Shown here: piece after piece, positions 8,994-17,363 of the stretch
Numbering within the stretch: position 1 is the stretch's first letter
Layout: every line of letters begins with the position of its first letter
From: a bacterium
GTDB lineage: Bacteria > Patescibacteriota > Minisyncoccia > Portnoybacterales > JAKAHB01
DNA: 46,942 nucleotides
NCBI GenBank assembly: GCA_021815315.1
Contig: JAKAHB010000003.1
Coordinates: forward strand, 1 to 46,942
Direction of reading: 5' to 3'
The notes under the pieces: generated by a model
Told to the model about the DNA's origin: nothing
What the model saw: only the letters and a program-made list of their open reading frames with translations
Database searches by the model: none
Program-made: the position numbers and the translations under genes

Positions 8994-9868
8994 AAATCTT
9001 GTTTTCTGACGAGTGCAATCAGGGAAATAACGGCTCCCAGGACTAAAAATATTCCTAGGATAATCTTGGTCGGGGGTAAAACCATCTCCCAGGCACTAGC
9101 CGTGATGATGGTGATCGGAAAAGCCAAAACTAAAATACTGGTTACCAAATTGGCTGGCGCCAACGACAAAGCGCGATACCAAAAATAAACAAAGCTAAAA
9201 AGAAACAGGCTGACGATTAAAAGTTTCATCCAGTTGGCCGGAGAAATGCCGGAGAACTTTATCGTTTCTTGATGCAAAAAAACAAAGCCGGCAATCAACA
9301 AGGAGCCTCCGAACATTCTGGCGGCGGCCAAAATCTTGAAATCCAGGTTTTGCGCAAACTTTTTTACGAAAATTATTTCCAGCGACCAAAGCCAAGTAGC
9401 CGCCATAATCATAAGCTCTCCCCCGCCCAGAGAGACAGCGTTTAAGCTGCTGGCCAGGGCGACGCCTGCGGTCATCGCGCTCAAAGCCATGATCTGCCAC
9501 TTGCTGATTTTTTCTCCCAAGAATGGCCAGGCGAGCAAGGTCGCCCAAACAAACATGGTCTTATGGATAAAAGAAGCGTTGATGGCGGAAGTCAGCGCCA
9601 AGCCCTTGAAAAAAAGAATAAAAGCGATACTGCCGCCGAAAAGAGACAGGACTAATAATTTCCAGGAATCTTTTATCTGTATTTTTTTTATTTTTTTAAA
9701 AGAAAAAAAAGTGATGGCCAGAAAAGCGGCTCCTACTAAAAAATTTTTAATAAAAACCAAAGAAATCGGGTCAACGCCGGAAATGATGATCTCTTTATTC
9801 AAAAAGTTAGCCAGTCCGCTTAAGAGGGCGGTAATCAAGGCAAATTGTACGCCTTTTTTATAGTGCAT
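8966..9868 (-). CDS. EamA/DMT-superfamily transporter (about 10 TM)
   Basis: Two EamA-like halves with repeated hydrophobic helices; GEKISKWQIMALSAMTAGVAL. Confidence 0.88.
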   Translation of the reverse strand: MHYKKGVQFALITALLSGLANFLNKEIIISGVDPISLVFIKNFLVGAAFLAITFFSFKKIKKIQIKDSWKLLVLSLFGGSIAFILFFKGLALTSAINASFIHKTMFVWATLLAWPFLGEKISKWQIMALSAMTAGVALASSLNAVSLGGGELMIMAATWLWSLEIIFVKKFAQNLDFKILAAARMFGGSLLIAGFVFLHQETIKFSGISPANWMKLLIVSLFLFSFVYFWYRALSLAPANLVTSILVLAFPITIITASAWEMVLPPTKIILGIFLVLGAVISLIALVRKQDLWPKLLTHN

Positions 9869-10721
9869 CTTTGATGTTTTTTATTTCATCATAGCGAAAC
9901 ACCGGGCCGTCTTTACAAGTATAATAGGGGCCAACGGCGCAATGTTGGCAAACTCCAACTCCGCAATGCATTCGGCGCTCTAGCGACATAAAAATATCTT
10001 GGTCTTTGAAACAATGCTTTTCCAACTCTTCCAAAACGAATTTATACATTATCGGCGGACCGACTAAGAAAGCGTTGGCGTTGCCAACACAGACGGCGTA
10101 ATTAAAAAGCTGGGTAACAACTCCAGTGCAACCCTTCCAGTCGGCGCAGACTTGGTCGATGGTAAGCTGGACATCAATCCCCTCTTTTTTCCAGCGGTCA
10201 AATTCGTCTCTAAAGAGCATTTCTTCCGGACTTTTGGCGCCGTAAAAAAGTTGGATTTTTCCGTTGGGCCAAAATTGTTTAGCGCCCTCAATGAAAGTGC
10301 GAGCGGGAATAAGCCCGAGTCCGCCGACAACCACCAGCAAATTTTCTTTAAGCTTTTGGCCGGCCCACCGGTTATCCGTCATTTGCCATTGGCCGTCCGT
10401 CGTCTTAGCCGGCCAACCATGCCCCAGCGGACCTCGGATGCCGACTCGCTCCCCCCTTTTTAATTCGTGCAATTTAGTGGTAATGTGCCCGGCCTGGCGA
10501 ACGCAAAGTTCCAGCAGCGTGTCTTGGGGCCTGTGGCAGGGCGCAAAAGGCGCTTCGCCGTATCCAGGAATCCATAATTCTATTATTTGTCCGGGCTGGC
10601 AGTCTTCCATGATTTGTCGGCCGTCTTTATCGGCAAACTCAAACCAGAAGCGCTTGATGCCGGTGGCTTCTTGTTTGGTTCTGATCAAAATTGCTTCGTG
10701 GGACTGGTATTGATTGCGCAT
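9858..10721 (-). CDS. hydG: Sulfhydrogenase gamma subunit-like FAD/NAD(P)-binding oxidoreductase
   Basis: Ferredoxin-reductase fold motifs (GGLGLIPARTF), C-terminal CGVGVCQHCAVGPYYTCKDGP [2Fe-2S]. Confidence 0.93.
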   Translation of the reverse strand: MRNQYQSHEAILIRTKQEATGIKRFWFEFADKDGRQIMEDCQPGQIIELWIPGYGEAPFAPCHRPQDTLLELCVRQAGHITTKLHELKRGERVGIRGPLGHGWPAKTTDGQWQMTDNRWAGQKLKENLLVVVGGLGLIPARTFIEGAKQFWPNGKIQLFYGAKSPEEMLFRDEFDRWKKEGIDVQLTIDQVCADWKGCTGVVTQLFNYAVCVGNANAFLVGPPIMYKFVLEELEKHCFKDQDIFMSLERRMHCGVGVCQHCAVGPYYTCKDGPVFRYDEIKNIKDAL

Positions 10722-11003
10722 TTACTTTTTTTTGAATTTCTTTTGGCAATTGACTGCCAGCCGGATGCATTCTTCGTGGTCGTATCCTAGGTCGTCACAC
10801 CAACGAATGGTTGAAAAAATGATGTTCCCCAATTCTTTTTTTAACTCCGCGTCGGAGTGGAATTTTTTGTCTTTAGGGGCGCTTCTTTCCCAGCGGCAGA
10901 TATCGCCAAAAACTTTTCCAAGACGAACGATGATTTCGGCCAGATTTAGCTTTTTGTCTCCCCAAATTTCACGGCCGAGTTTTAATAAGTCAGTCGTTTT
11001 CAT
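10722..11003 (-). CDS. MazG-like nucleotide pyrophosphohydrolase-related small protein
   Basis: 93-aa all-helical sequence with ELGNIIFSTIRWCDDLGYDHEECI (MazG-like pattern). Confidence 0.6.
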   Translation of the reverse strand: MKTTDLLKLGREIWGDKKLNLAEIIVRLGKVFGDICRWERSAPKDKKFHSDAELKKELGNIIFSTIRWCDDLGYDHEECIRLAVNCQKKFKKK

Positions 11004-11991
11004 CGATCTCTAGAATTTTCTTTATTACTTCTTGAATGTCAATTCCCGCTGGACAGACGCGGTGGCAACGCTTACAACCCACACAGCCGGTCATGTTAAA
11101 TTCTTTCGGGATACGGGCAAATTTGTGGTAGTACCAGAAATGAATTCTATTTTTAATTTCCGGGTTGAAGTCGTGCCCGCCCGTAACTTCGTGGAATTCG
11201 TCAAAGAAGCAAGAGTCCCAACAACGCTGTCGTTCGCCAGTCCCCTTTTCTAATTCCGGTTTGTCATCAAGTCGGAAGCAAAAACAAGTGGGGCAAGCAA
11301 TGGTGCATTTGCCGCAACGAAGACAGCGCTCGTTCAGTTCTTCCCAGACTTTTTCGTTGTGCGGGAACATCAATCTACGCTGGATCTTGGCCGGAATTTC
11401 TTCCAGCTTTTGGGGCTGGTGCGCTTCTCTCCAGGCTAGGTCTTTGTATTCCAGATTGCATCGTTCTAAAACTTCTTTACCCTTTTTAGAGCCGGCGACA
11501 AACAGAGCGTCTTTTTGGCTGTCTTTGCCAAAAACCAAAAAGACGTCGTAAGAAAAATTCATCAAATCTTCCTCGCCAAATTCCTTATGAGTAAAATTTT
11601 CTTCTGGCGGCGGAACCTGGTTATGGGCAACAATAAAAATATTTTGACGGCGCTGTTGGTAATTACTGTCATTGGCGAAAACCAAATCATAGAGCAAAAC
11701 GTATTTTAGATCTAGCAAGTTAAGACCAACCAGACCGATTTTCTCTTTGTTGGCTGTTTCTTCTTGCTTTGCCCCTTCGTATTTCATCAAAGTTTCGCAG
11801 GCGGGGACAAAAAACTTTTTGAAAGAAAAAAGCGGTTGCCGGTCGCTTGGCCGCCAGGCGGCCAGGTTTTCCAGCTCGGCGATGGCAAAACCGTCCTCAA
11901 TTTCTTGCGGGGCAAACAGTCGGTATTCTTCTGCGATTTTTTCTAGCAGTTTTTTGATTGGTTCCTCCATTTCTTTTTTATATTTTATCAC
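10990..11991 (-). CDS. hydB: Sulfhydrogenase beta subunit-like 4Fe-4S protein
   Basis: CLRCGKCTIACPTCFCF and CVGCKRCHRVCPAGIDI dicluster motifs. Confidence 0.92.
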   Translation of the reverse strand: MIKYKKEMEEPIKKLLEKIAEEYRLFAPQEIEDGFAIAELENLAAWRPSDRQPLFSFKKFFVPACETLMKYEGAKQEETANKEKIGLVGLNLLDLKYVLLYDLVFANDSNYQQRRQNIFIVAHNQVPPPEENFTHKEFGEEDLMNFSYDVFLVFGKDSQKDALFVAGSKKGKEVLERCNLEYKDLAWREAHQPQKLEEIPAKIQRRLMFPHNEKVWEELNERCLRCGKCTIACPTCFCFRLDDKPELEKGTGERQRCWDSCFFDEFHEVTGGHDFNPEIKNRIHFWYYHKFARIPKEFNMTGCVGCKRCHRVCPAGIDIQEVIKKILEIDEND

Positions 11992-12111
11992 AAAGAAGAA
12001 AATTAAAAAACTTTAAAGAGGGCCTTTTCTCTTCTTCTGCCTTTGTGAAGCCCTTGAAGAAAGCAAGAACCGATGTCAGCCTAAAAATAACAACCACTTT
12101 GGAGGATAGCC

Positions 12112-12576
12112 ATGGCGGCAATAAGGCCCGAGAAAAGAAGCGAACTGCTGGTCCAAGACGTTCGTCGGCAACTGGAAGCGATAGCCGACGTCATAAGGGA
12201 AATAGTCTTTCAGGAGGAGATGGCTGCCAGCGTTCTCCTGGACTACAGTCAAAACAACCGGGGAGACTGGGCAATGGTTTTTGCCAGGACCAAGCTTAAC
12301 AGCTGTAAGTCCCAAACCGAGCAACTCTCCAAATTGCTTGCCCAAAGCCTGGAATTCGGGTTTTTCTGCACCTCGGCCGGGGTGGCTACCTGGCCAAAAA
12401 AGGTTATCCCTGGCCTCTTGGGCCGGGGAGGCCAGTGGCTTGGCGGTTTACGGGGCGAGCTCTCGCGCTTTGAGTGCGCTTTCCCCGAGGAAACGCTGGG
12501 CCAGGCCTGTTTCCGGCCGGCACTGGATGCGCTCCGGCATCTGATTTACAGCTTGGATTTCCGGGCCAAGCAGTAA
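12112..12576 (+). CDS. Hypothetical 154-aa protein
   Basis: ORF with TTTGGAGGATAGCC SD upstream and terminator hairpins downstream. Confidence 0.75.
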   Translation: MAAIRPEKRSELLVQDVRRQLEAIADVIREIVFQEEMAASVLLDYSQNNRGDWAMVFARTKLNSCKSQTEQLSKLLAQSLEFGFFCTSAGVATWPKKVIPGLLGRGGQWLGGLRGELSRFECAFPEETLGQACFRPALDALRHLIYSLDFRAKQ

Positions 12577-12595
12577 GCCGGGGTTCGGCTTTTTT
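12576..12595 (+). terminator. Rho-independent terminator
   Basis: AGCCG-gggtt-CGGCT followed by TTTTTT. Confidence 0.7.
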
Positions 12596-12603
12596 GTTCT
12601 TGC

Positions 12604-12626
12604 GCTCCGCTCCGCGGAGCTTTTTT
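12604..12626 (+). terminator. Second rho-independent terminator
   Basis: GCTCCG/CGGAGC followed by TTTTTT. Confidence 0.65.
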
Positions 12627-12657
12627 ATTTTCGGCCTTGAGGTAGTCCAAATAAAAA

Positions 12658-12683
12658 GGCCCGCGCGAGGTGTCGCGCGGGCC
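12658..12683 (-). terminator. Rho-independent terminator after pgsA
   Basis: GGCCCGCGCGA/TCGCGCGGGCC with T-run on the minus strand. Confidence 0.8.
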
Positions 12684-12703
12684 GGATTGGGTGTCGGCCC
12701 GGT

Positions 12704-13306
12704 TCAAGAAGCGTCTTTCAGCAAGTCCCGGCTTTCCATGATCACCGGTATGCCCCTAGCTATGCAAAGAACAGGGGCCAAATAGACCAGGAAGCTGGTG
12801 ATGAAGCCGACAGCCGGTTCGGGAATTAGGCCGAAAATTCCTTCTGTTGGGCGGATTGCCAAGGCGACAAAGGCCGCGGCCTTGGCAAAGCCATAGAGGC
12901 CTCGCATAAAGCGACCGGCGACCAAAAATTTGCCCCAGGGAGAGGCCATCATCCCGAAGGCGGTTTTACCCTTGGATAGAGCAAAGCCCCTGACTCCGTC
13001 AACAAGGAAGCTCCGGATGATGAAGATGACCGGGATCCAGAACGCCACTTCTCCCTTGCAAGCAAAGACCAACCATAGCGTGTTTTCCACCACTCGGTCA
13101 ACGGCGATATCCAAAATGCCGCCGAGTCTGGTCACTTGTCCGTTGGTTCGGGCATAGAACCCGTCAAACCAGTCTAAAAGGACCAGGGCGATGATCAAGA
13201 GGCCATTTACAAACGCTAGCCACTTAGGGCCAGGGTAGTAAACTAGCGCCGCTACCAAAAGAAGAAGCGGCACCCGAGAGATGGTAATCTTATTAGCCGT
13301 AGTCAC
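12704..13306 (-). CDS. pgsA: CDP-alcohol phosphatidyltransferase (PgsA-like)
   Basis: DWFDGFYARTNGQVTRLGGILDIAVD matches DxxDGxxARx8Gx3Dx3D. Confidence 0.9.
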   Translation of the reverse strand: MTTANKITISRVPLLLLVAALVYYPGPKWLAFVNGLLIIALVLLDWFDGFYARTNGQVTRLGGILDIAVDRVVENTLWLVFACKGEVAFWIPVIFIIRSFLVDGVRGFALSKGKTAFGMMASPWGKFLVAGRFMRGLYGFAKAAAFVALAIRPTEGIFGLIPEPAVGFITSFLVYLAPVLCIARGIPVIMESRDLLKDAS

Positions 13307-13362
13307 GGGCCGCTCCCTTCTTGGGTGGTTAGATTCAAAAGAGCAAAAGTTTTTGTAATAAA

Positions 13363-13412
13363 ATCAAGGGTGAAGCTTTCGGTCCAAAAAGACCGAAAGC
13401 TTCACCCTTGAT
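13363..13412 (-). terminator. Long perfect inverted repeat, probable terminator for the DUF11 protein gene
   Basis: 22-bp perfect arms ATCAAGGGTGAAGCTTTCGGTC/GACCGAAAGCTTCACCCTTGAT, 6-nt loop, U-rich TTTTATTA on the minus strand. Confidence 0.6.
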
Positions 13413-13439
13413 ACGATGTCTGGGCCGGGTCCCCAAGAC

Positions 13440-15413
13440 TTAACGGCTTCTCCAGATTTTCCAAGAAAGCTTAAGGTTGTTGGTCAGAGCCAAAATTTGT
13501 TCTTTGCGTTCTGAATAGAGGTAGGCGGCAGCCAAACCGAGCAGAGAGATTAAAGAGGCCAACATGACTTGTTGCGCCAGCCCCCCGCGTCCGGTTCTAG
13601 CGGTAACCGCACCCAAAACTTGACCGACGATAACATTTGTCACAACCTCGTTTGAATCCCTGGAGCCGTTGTCGGTTTGGATAAAAGCGGAATTGCGGAT
13701 TTGGGTATTGCCGGCTGGAACCTGCATAACTTTGACTTGGTAGGAAACGGTTGTTGATTGGCCACTCCCCAAAGAATACAAATTCCAAGCCACCGCGTTG
13801 CTTGAAGAATCATAACTGCCGTTATTGTCAACGGAAACATAAGAAGTATAACTTGGCAAAACGTCAGTTACGCGGACGTTGTTCAGGGTGGAGTTGGAAT
13901 TATTGGTCACGACTAAAGAATATCTCAAGGTCTCTCCTACAAAGGCTTCGTTCTGCGCGTTAGTGCCATTAGGGCGAGAAATATTTTCAACTCTTTTTTC
14001 AAAAGAGTAACCGCCAACATTCTGATTCTGGCCAGAAACATAAACATAGGCATAACTGGAAATTTGAGCCAAATTATCGGCCCAAGCATAACCATAGTTT
14101 GTCAAAGTTCCGTTAGCTCCAGAATTAACAGTAGCCTCAAAAGTTACTTCTCTGGTTTGCCCGTTATAGAGAGTGCCAACATTAAGGCCGTTGCTGTTTG
14201 TCAGAGAAGAATCGCTATAGTAGTTATTGCCATTGTCCAAACGGGTTGACCCATAAACGAAATTAAGAGAGGAAGGCAAAGTGTCCTTGGCAATAACGTT
14301 GTAGAGATAGTTGTTGGTGTTATTGGTAATTTTCAAACTGAAGCGCACTTTCTCCCCTACCTGAGCGTTGGTTGAATTTGAGAAAGATGACTCTCCCTTG
14401 CTAACGTTCAAGACAGTTTTATTGAGATACAAACCGAGATTGTTGGCGTTATTCCGGACATAAACATAAGCGGAAGCTTGTTTTTCCGATACGCCGTCTC
14501 CAGAAACATAGCCGTAATTGGTTAGGGTCCGGGAGGTGTTATCAAAATATGAATCTCGATTAACTCTGGCGCGGAAAATGATTTCTTTATTAACGCCGGA
14601 AAACAGGCTACCCAGAGAGAGGCCGTTATAGTTGTTGTTGATATCGTCGCCATAATAGGTGCCATCAACCCTAGTTGAACCGCTGATATAGGAGAGATAA
14701 GACGGCATGGGGTCTCTAACGCGAACGTTATTAACAGCCGCGCCGTTATTGTTTCTAACATTTAAACGGAACTCAACTTCGTCTCCGGGGCTCGCGTCGG
14801 CGCTATTTTGGAAACTGCCTCCGGTGGTAACATTGCGCGCGTCTTTGGTTATGGTCAGATCACCATTGGCGGTCGGCGTGGAGGTTAGGGTGCCGACAAA
14901 GGTGACGTAGCCCTGATATTCCCAGCAGCCTTGGATGCTGCCGATATTAACTTCCACGTAGCCGTCACCGCTTGAAGAGGCGGAAATATACTGCGCAGTT
15001 TGAGAGCGGTTGGGGTACCAGCGGATGGAGGAAGTGTCAACGGTTAATTTTTGAGAACTGGAACTGTTCACAGTTACGCTGTCGTTGACCGCAGAAGCGT
15101 TATCAGCGCTTAGGGCGACATTGACTCCGATATTATTTTGAACGGAAGTCGGAAAGCTCAACCGAATCTTGGTGTTGGTGGCAGTTGAGTTCACAATGCC
15201 GTTGTGATAATAAACTTGAAAAGCCACACTGTCATTGGTGTTGGCGGAAACGCTGTTGTTTTGCCAGCCGGTATTAGTGGTGCGGTTGGCAACGGTTAGG
15301 GTTTTTAGATCCTGGCTCATAAAGTTAAACTGCGGTGAGGCAGCTAGGGTTGTCTGCGCCAGGGCGGACAAGCCAAGGCCCATAAGGGCCAGAATGGCGG
15401 CAAATTTTTTCAT
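13440..15413 (-). CDS. Secreted cell-surface protein with tandem DUF11-type repeats and C-terminal TM anchor
   Basis: Signal peptide MKKFAAILALMGLGLSALAQTTLA; three related NNxxVxDxLPsxLxYvxGSTRxD repeats; C-terminal hydrophobic helix plus basic tail. Confidence 0.88.
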   Translation of the reverse strand: MKKFAAILALMGLGLSALAQTTLAASPQFNFMSQDLKTLTVANRTTNTGWQNNSVSANTNDSVAFQVYYHNGIVNSTATNTKIRLSFPTSVQNNIGVNVALSADNASAVNDSVTVNSSSSQKLTVDTSSIRWYPNRSQTAQYISASSSGDGYVEVNIGSIQGCWEYQGYVTFVGTLTSTPTANGDLTITKDARNVTTGGSFQNSADASPGDEVEFRLNVRNNNGAAVNNVRVRDPMPSYLSYISGSTRVDGTYYGDDINNNYNGLSLGSLFSGVNKEIIFRARVNRDSYFDNTSRTLTNYGYVSGDGVSEKQASAYVYVRNNANNLGLYLNKTVLNVSKGESSFSNSTNAQVGEKVRFSLKITNNTNNYLYNVIAKDTLPSSLNFVYGSTRLDNGNNYYSDSSLTNSNGLNVGTLYNGQTREVTFEATVNSGANGTLTNYGYAWADNLAQISSYAYVYVSGQNQNVGGYSFEKRVENISRPNGTNAQNEAFVGETLRYSLVVTNNSNSTLNNVRVTDVLPSYTSYVSVDNNGSYDSSSNAVAWNLYSLGSGQSTTVSYQVKVMQVPAGNTQIRNSAFIQTDNGSRDSNEVVTNVIVGQVLGAVTARTGRGGLAQQVMLASLISLLGLAAAYLYSERKEQILALTNNLKLSWKIWRSR

Positions 15414-15462
15414 AAATTTGTTGTTAATTTTTATTTACTAATTATTTCTTTAATTTTAATCC

Positions 15463-15542
15463 TTTCCTTGGTCACAAATTAATTGTGGCCAAGGAAGGGA
15501 TGGCGAGGCGCGGCTGACTTGTTGTCAACGTGCGCCTCGCCA
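15463..15542. repeat. Two consecutive intergenic hairpins between surface-protein genes
   Basis: CCTTGGTCACAA/TTGTGGCCAAGG and TGGCGAGGCGC/GCGCCTCGCCA stems. Confidence 0.55.
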
Positions 15543-15549
15543 GGGAAGA

Positions 15550-16494
15550 TTAAGGAACTGCCGGCCGCGGAGCCGGCCCGCTTCCCGGCCCCGTTGGGCA
15601 GGTTGGTGGAGGCGGCGGTGGCGGAGGAGGTGGTGGAGGCGGCGGCACCGGTGGCGGGACTGGTCCCGGCGGTGGCTTGGGCCCGGGGGGCTTGGGCGGC
15701 TTGGGGCAGGTGGGGCAGTTGGGGCTGCTTCCTCCGCCTCCGGTGCCCTTGCCCAGGTAGTAGCCTCCGGCGAAAGCGGCGACTACCGCTGCTCCGGCCA
15801 GGATGTACAGCCAGGTGTTGTCCTCTTCCAGGTAGATCTCTCTAACCTTTTCGAGGATGAGCACCTTGGCCTGGTAAATCTTGGCGAAGGTGCCCTGGGG
15901 CACCCAGACCAAGATCTCGTTAAAAACGCGGTTGGCGCATCTCTTCACCGCCCCCACCTTGGTGAGCAGGAAGAAGGTGCTCCCTTCTGTCTTGGTAACC
16001 GGCTGGCCGTTTTGCACGGCCAGGTGCACAGCCACCGGTTCGCCCTTGGCGAGCAAGCCGGTGGTTCGGCGTCCCGAACCGCTGTTCACGGTGGCCAAGG
16101 CGTCGTCGGGAAGACCAATCCAGAACCAGCCCGGAGGCAGGTCCTTATCGGTCCAGCCCCCCGCCTTCACGGGATCGGCGCCGACCTTGAGATAGCGATG
16201 CCGGCCATCAATCTTAGGGCCGGTAGCCAGTACCGGTAAAGGCTTTTGGTGGCTCGCCACCTCTTCAATGGGCGCCGGGTTGAACACCCGGCTAAACTTG
16301 GCCAAGGTGGTCAAGTCGCCCTTTTGCAGGGCCTCTTGGACGACCCCTACCGGAATCTTTTCGCCGGAAGGGGTCTCGTAATACTCGCGGGTCTCCCTGA
16401 CCCGCGTTCCTCCGGTGGCGCACCCCCCTGCCAGGCTAACCATAAAGGCTAGGATGGTCAGGAGGGCGACTAGACGCTTAGTCATCGGCATTGT
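15550..16494 (-). CDS. Putative lipoprotein with internal TM helix and polyproline C-terminus
   Basis: MTKRLVALLTILAFMVSLAGGC lipobox; YILAGAAVVAAFAGGYYLG helix; run of 14 prolines. Confidence 0.75.
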   Translation of the reverse strand, partial: TMPMTKRLVALLTILAFMVSLAGGCATGGTRVRETREYYETPSGEKIPVGVVQEALQKGDLTTLAKFSRVFNPAPIEEVASHQKPLPVLATGPKIDGRHRYLKVGADPVKAGGWTDKDLPPGWFWIGLPDDALATVNSGSGRRTTGLLAKGEPVAVHLAVQNGQPVTKTEGSTFFLLTKVGAVKRCANRVFNEILVWVPQGTFAKIYQAKVLILEKVREIYLEEDNTWLYILAGAAVVAAFAGGYYLGKGTGGGGSSPNCPTCPKPPKPPGPKPPPGPVPPPVPPPPPPPPPPPPPPTCPTGPGSGPAPRPAVP

Positions 16495-17239
16495 TTTGCC
16501 CTCCTTCCGGGGTGTCGGAATTACCAAGTCCCTGGGCGAAATTGTAAATCAACAGGGCGGCTCCAGCGCCCAAGGCAACATAGGGGCTAGACATTGCGGC
16601 GCCTCCCAAGGCGACCAGGCCCAACCCTCCGTTGACGTAGACATTGCGTCGCCCCCGGCTGGCTTCGTCCCGCTGCTGCTTTGCCTGGCGGCTGGCCAGG
16701 TTTGCCTGGTCCATCGCCGACAGCGCGGGGGTGGTAACCGTTTCGTCGTCCTCTTCGGCGGTCAGAACTTGTCTGCCCGCCAAGTTGACTTGGCTTGCCA
16801 TCGCCGGTTGAGCCGCGGGGGCGGCAACCGGCGGCGCGACCAAGGCCTGAGGCCGTTGCACCCCGATCTCTCCCAGGATTATTTTTTCACCCTGGGAGTC
16901 GAAGAAACCGGCCAGAATGAGCCGGTGGCTGCCTACCTGGTAAAGGTAGGCGTTGTCCACGGCCGTTTGGGTAGTGAAGCCGTGATCGTAAACGCCATCC
17001 ACGCTCTTGTGGGGCGTCATCACGACGGCCCATAACAGCTTGGTTCCAGCGGCCAGGAACATCTTCTGGTAGTCCCCGCGTTGGGTTTTGGCGCTCATCG
17101 CGTTGGCGGTGGCTTGCCCATCCAGTTGGCCCAAAGAGGCTTGCTGGATGTAGGCGGCCACGCCGGCGGCAAAGGCGATCTGCTGGCCCAAAGAAAGAGC
17201 CAGCAACAACGCCAAAGCCATGATCATTCTCTTTGCCAT
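16478..17239 (-). CDS. Secreted/membrane hypothetical protein
   Basis: N-terminal signal peptide MIMALALLLALSLGQQIAFA; C-terminal hydrophobic segment; overlaps the lipoprotein gene. Confidence 0.7.
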   Translation of the reverse strand: MAKRMIMALALLLALSLGQQIAFAAGVAAYIQQASLGQLDGQATANAMSAKTQRGDYQKMFLAAGTKLLWAVVMTPHKSVDGVYDHGFTTQTAVDNAYLYQVGSHRLILAGFFDSQGEKIILGEIGVQRPQALVAPPVAAPAAQPAMASQVNLAGRQVLTAEEDDETVTTPALSAMDQANLASRQAKQQRDEASRGRRNVYVNGGLGLVALGGAAMSSPYVALGAGAALLIYNFAQGLGNSDTPEGGQNNADD

Positions 17240-17327
17240 TTTGTCCTCGCTTTGCCTTGACGTTAGCGCTTGTTCCTTAATCTTTAACCGCTTAGTTGAG
17301 CGGTTTTTGGTAGAGTACTAGTTTTAT

Positions 17328-17356
17328 ATTCTACACCTTACTTTCAAATTTGTCAA
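17328..17356 (-). promoter_or_regulatory. Putative sigma-70 promoter for the secreted-protein/lipoprotein pair
   Basis: Minus strand TTGACA - 17 nt - TAGAAT. Confidence 0.6.
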
Positions 17357-17363
17357 GAAAAAA

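Noticed and set aside
13440-15413. CRISPR- or tandem-repeat-like appearance of the surface gene.
   Set aside because: Repeats are diverged protein domains (DUF11-like), not regular DNA repeats; no cas genes in the window.
15483-15845. 120-aa plus-strand ORF.
   Set aside because: Antisense of the polyproline/glycine-rich lipoprotein region.
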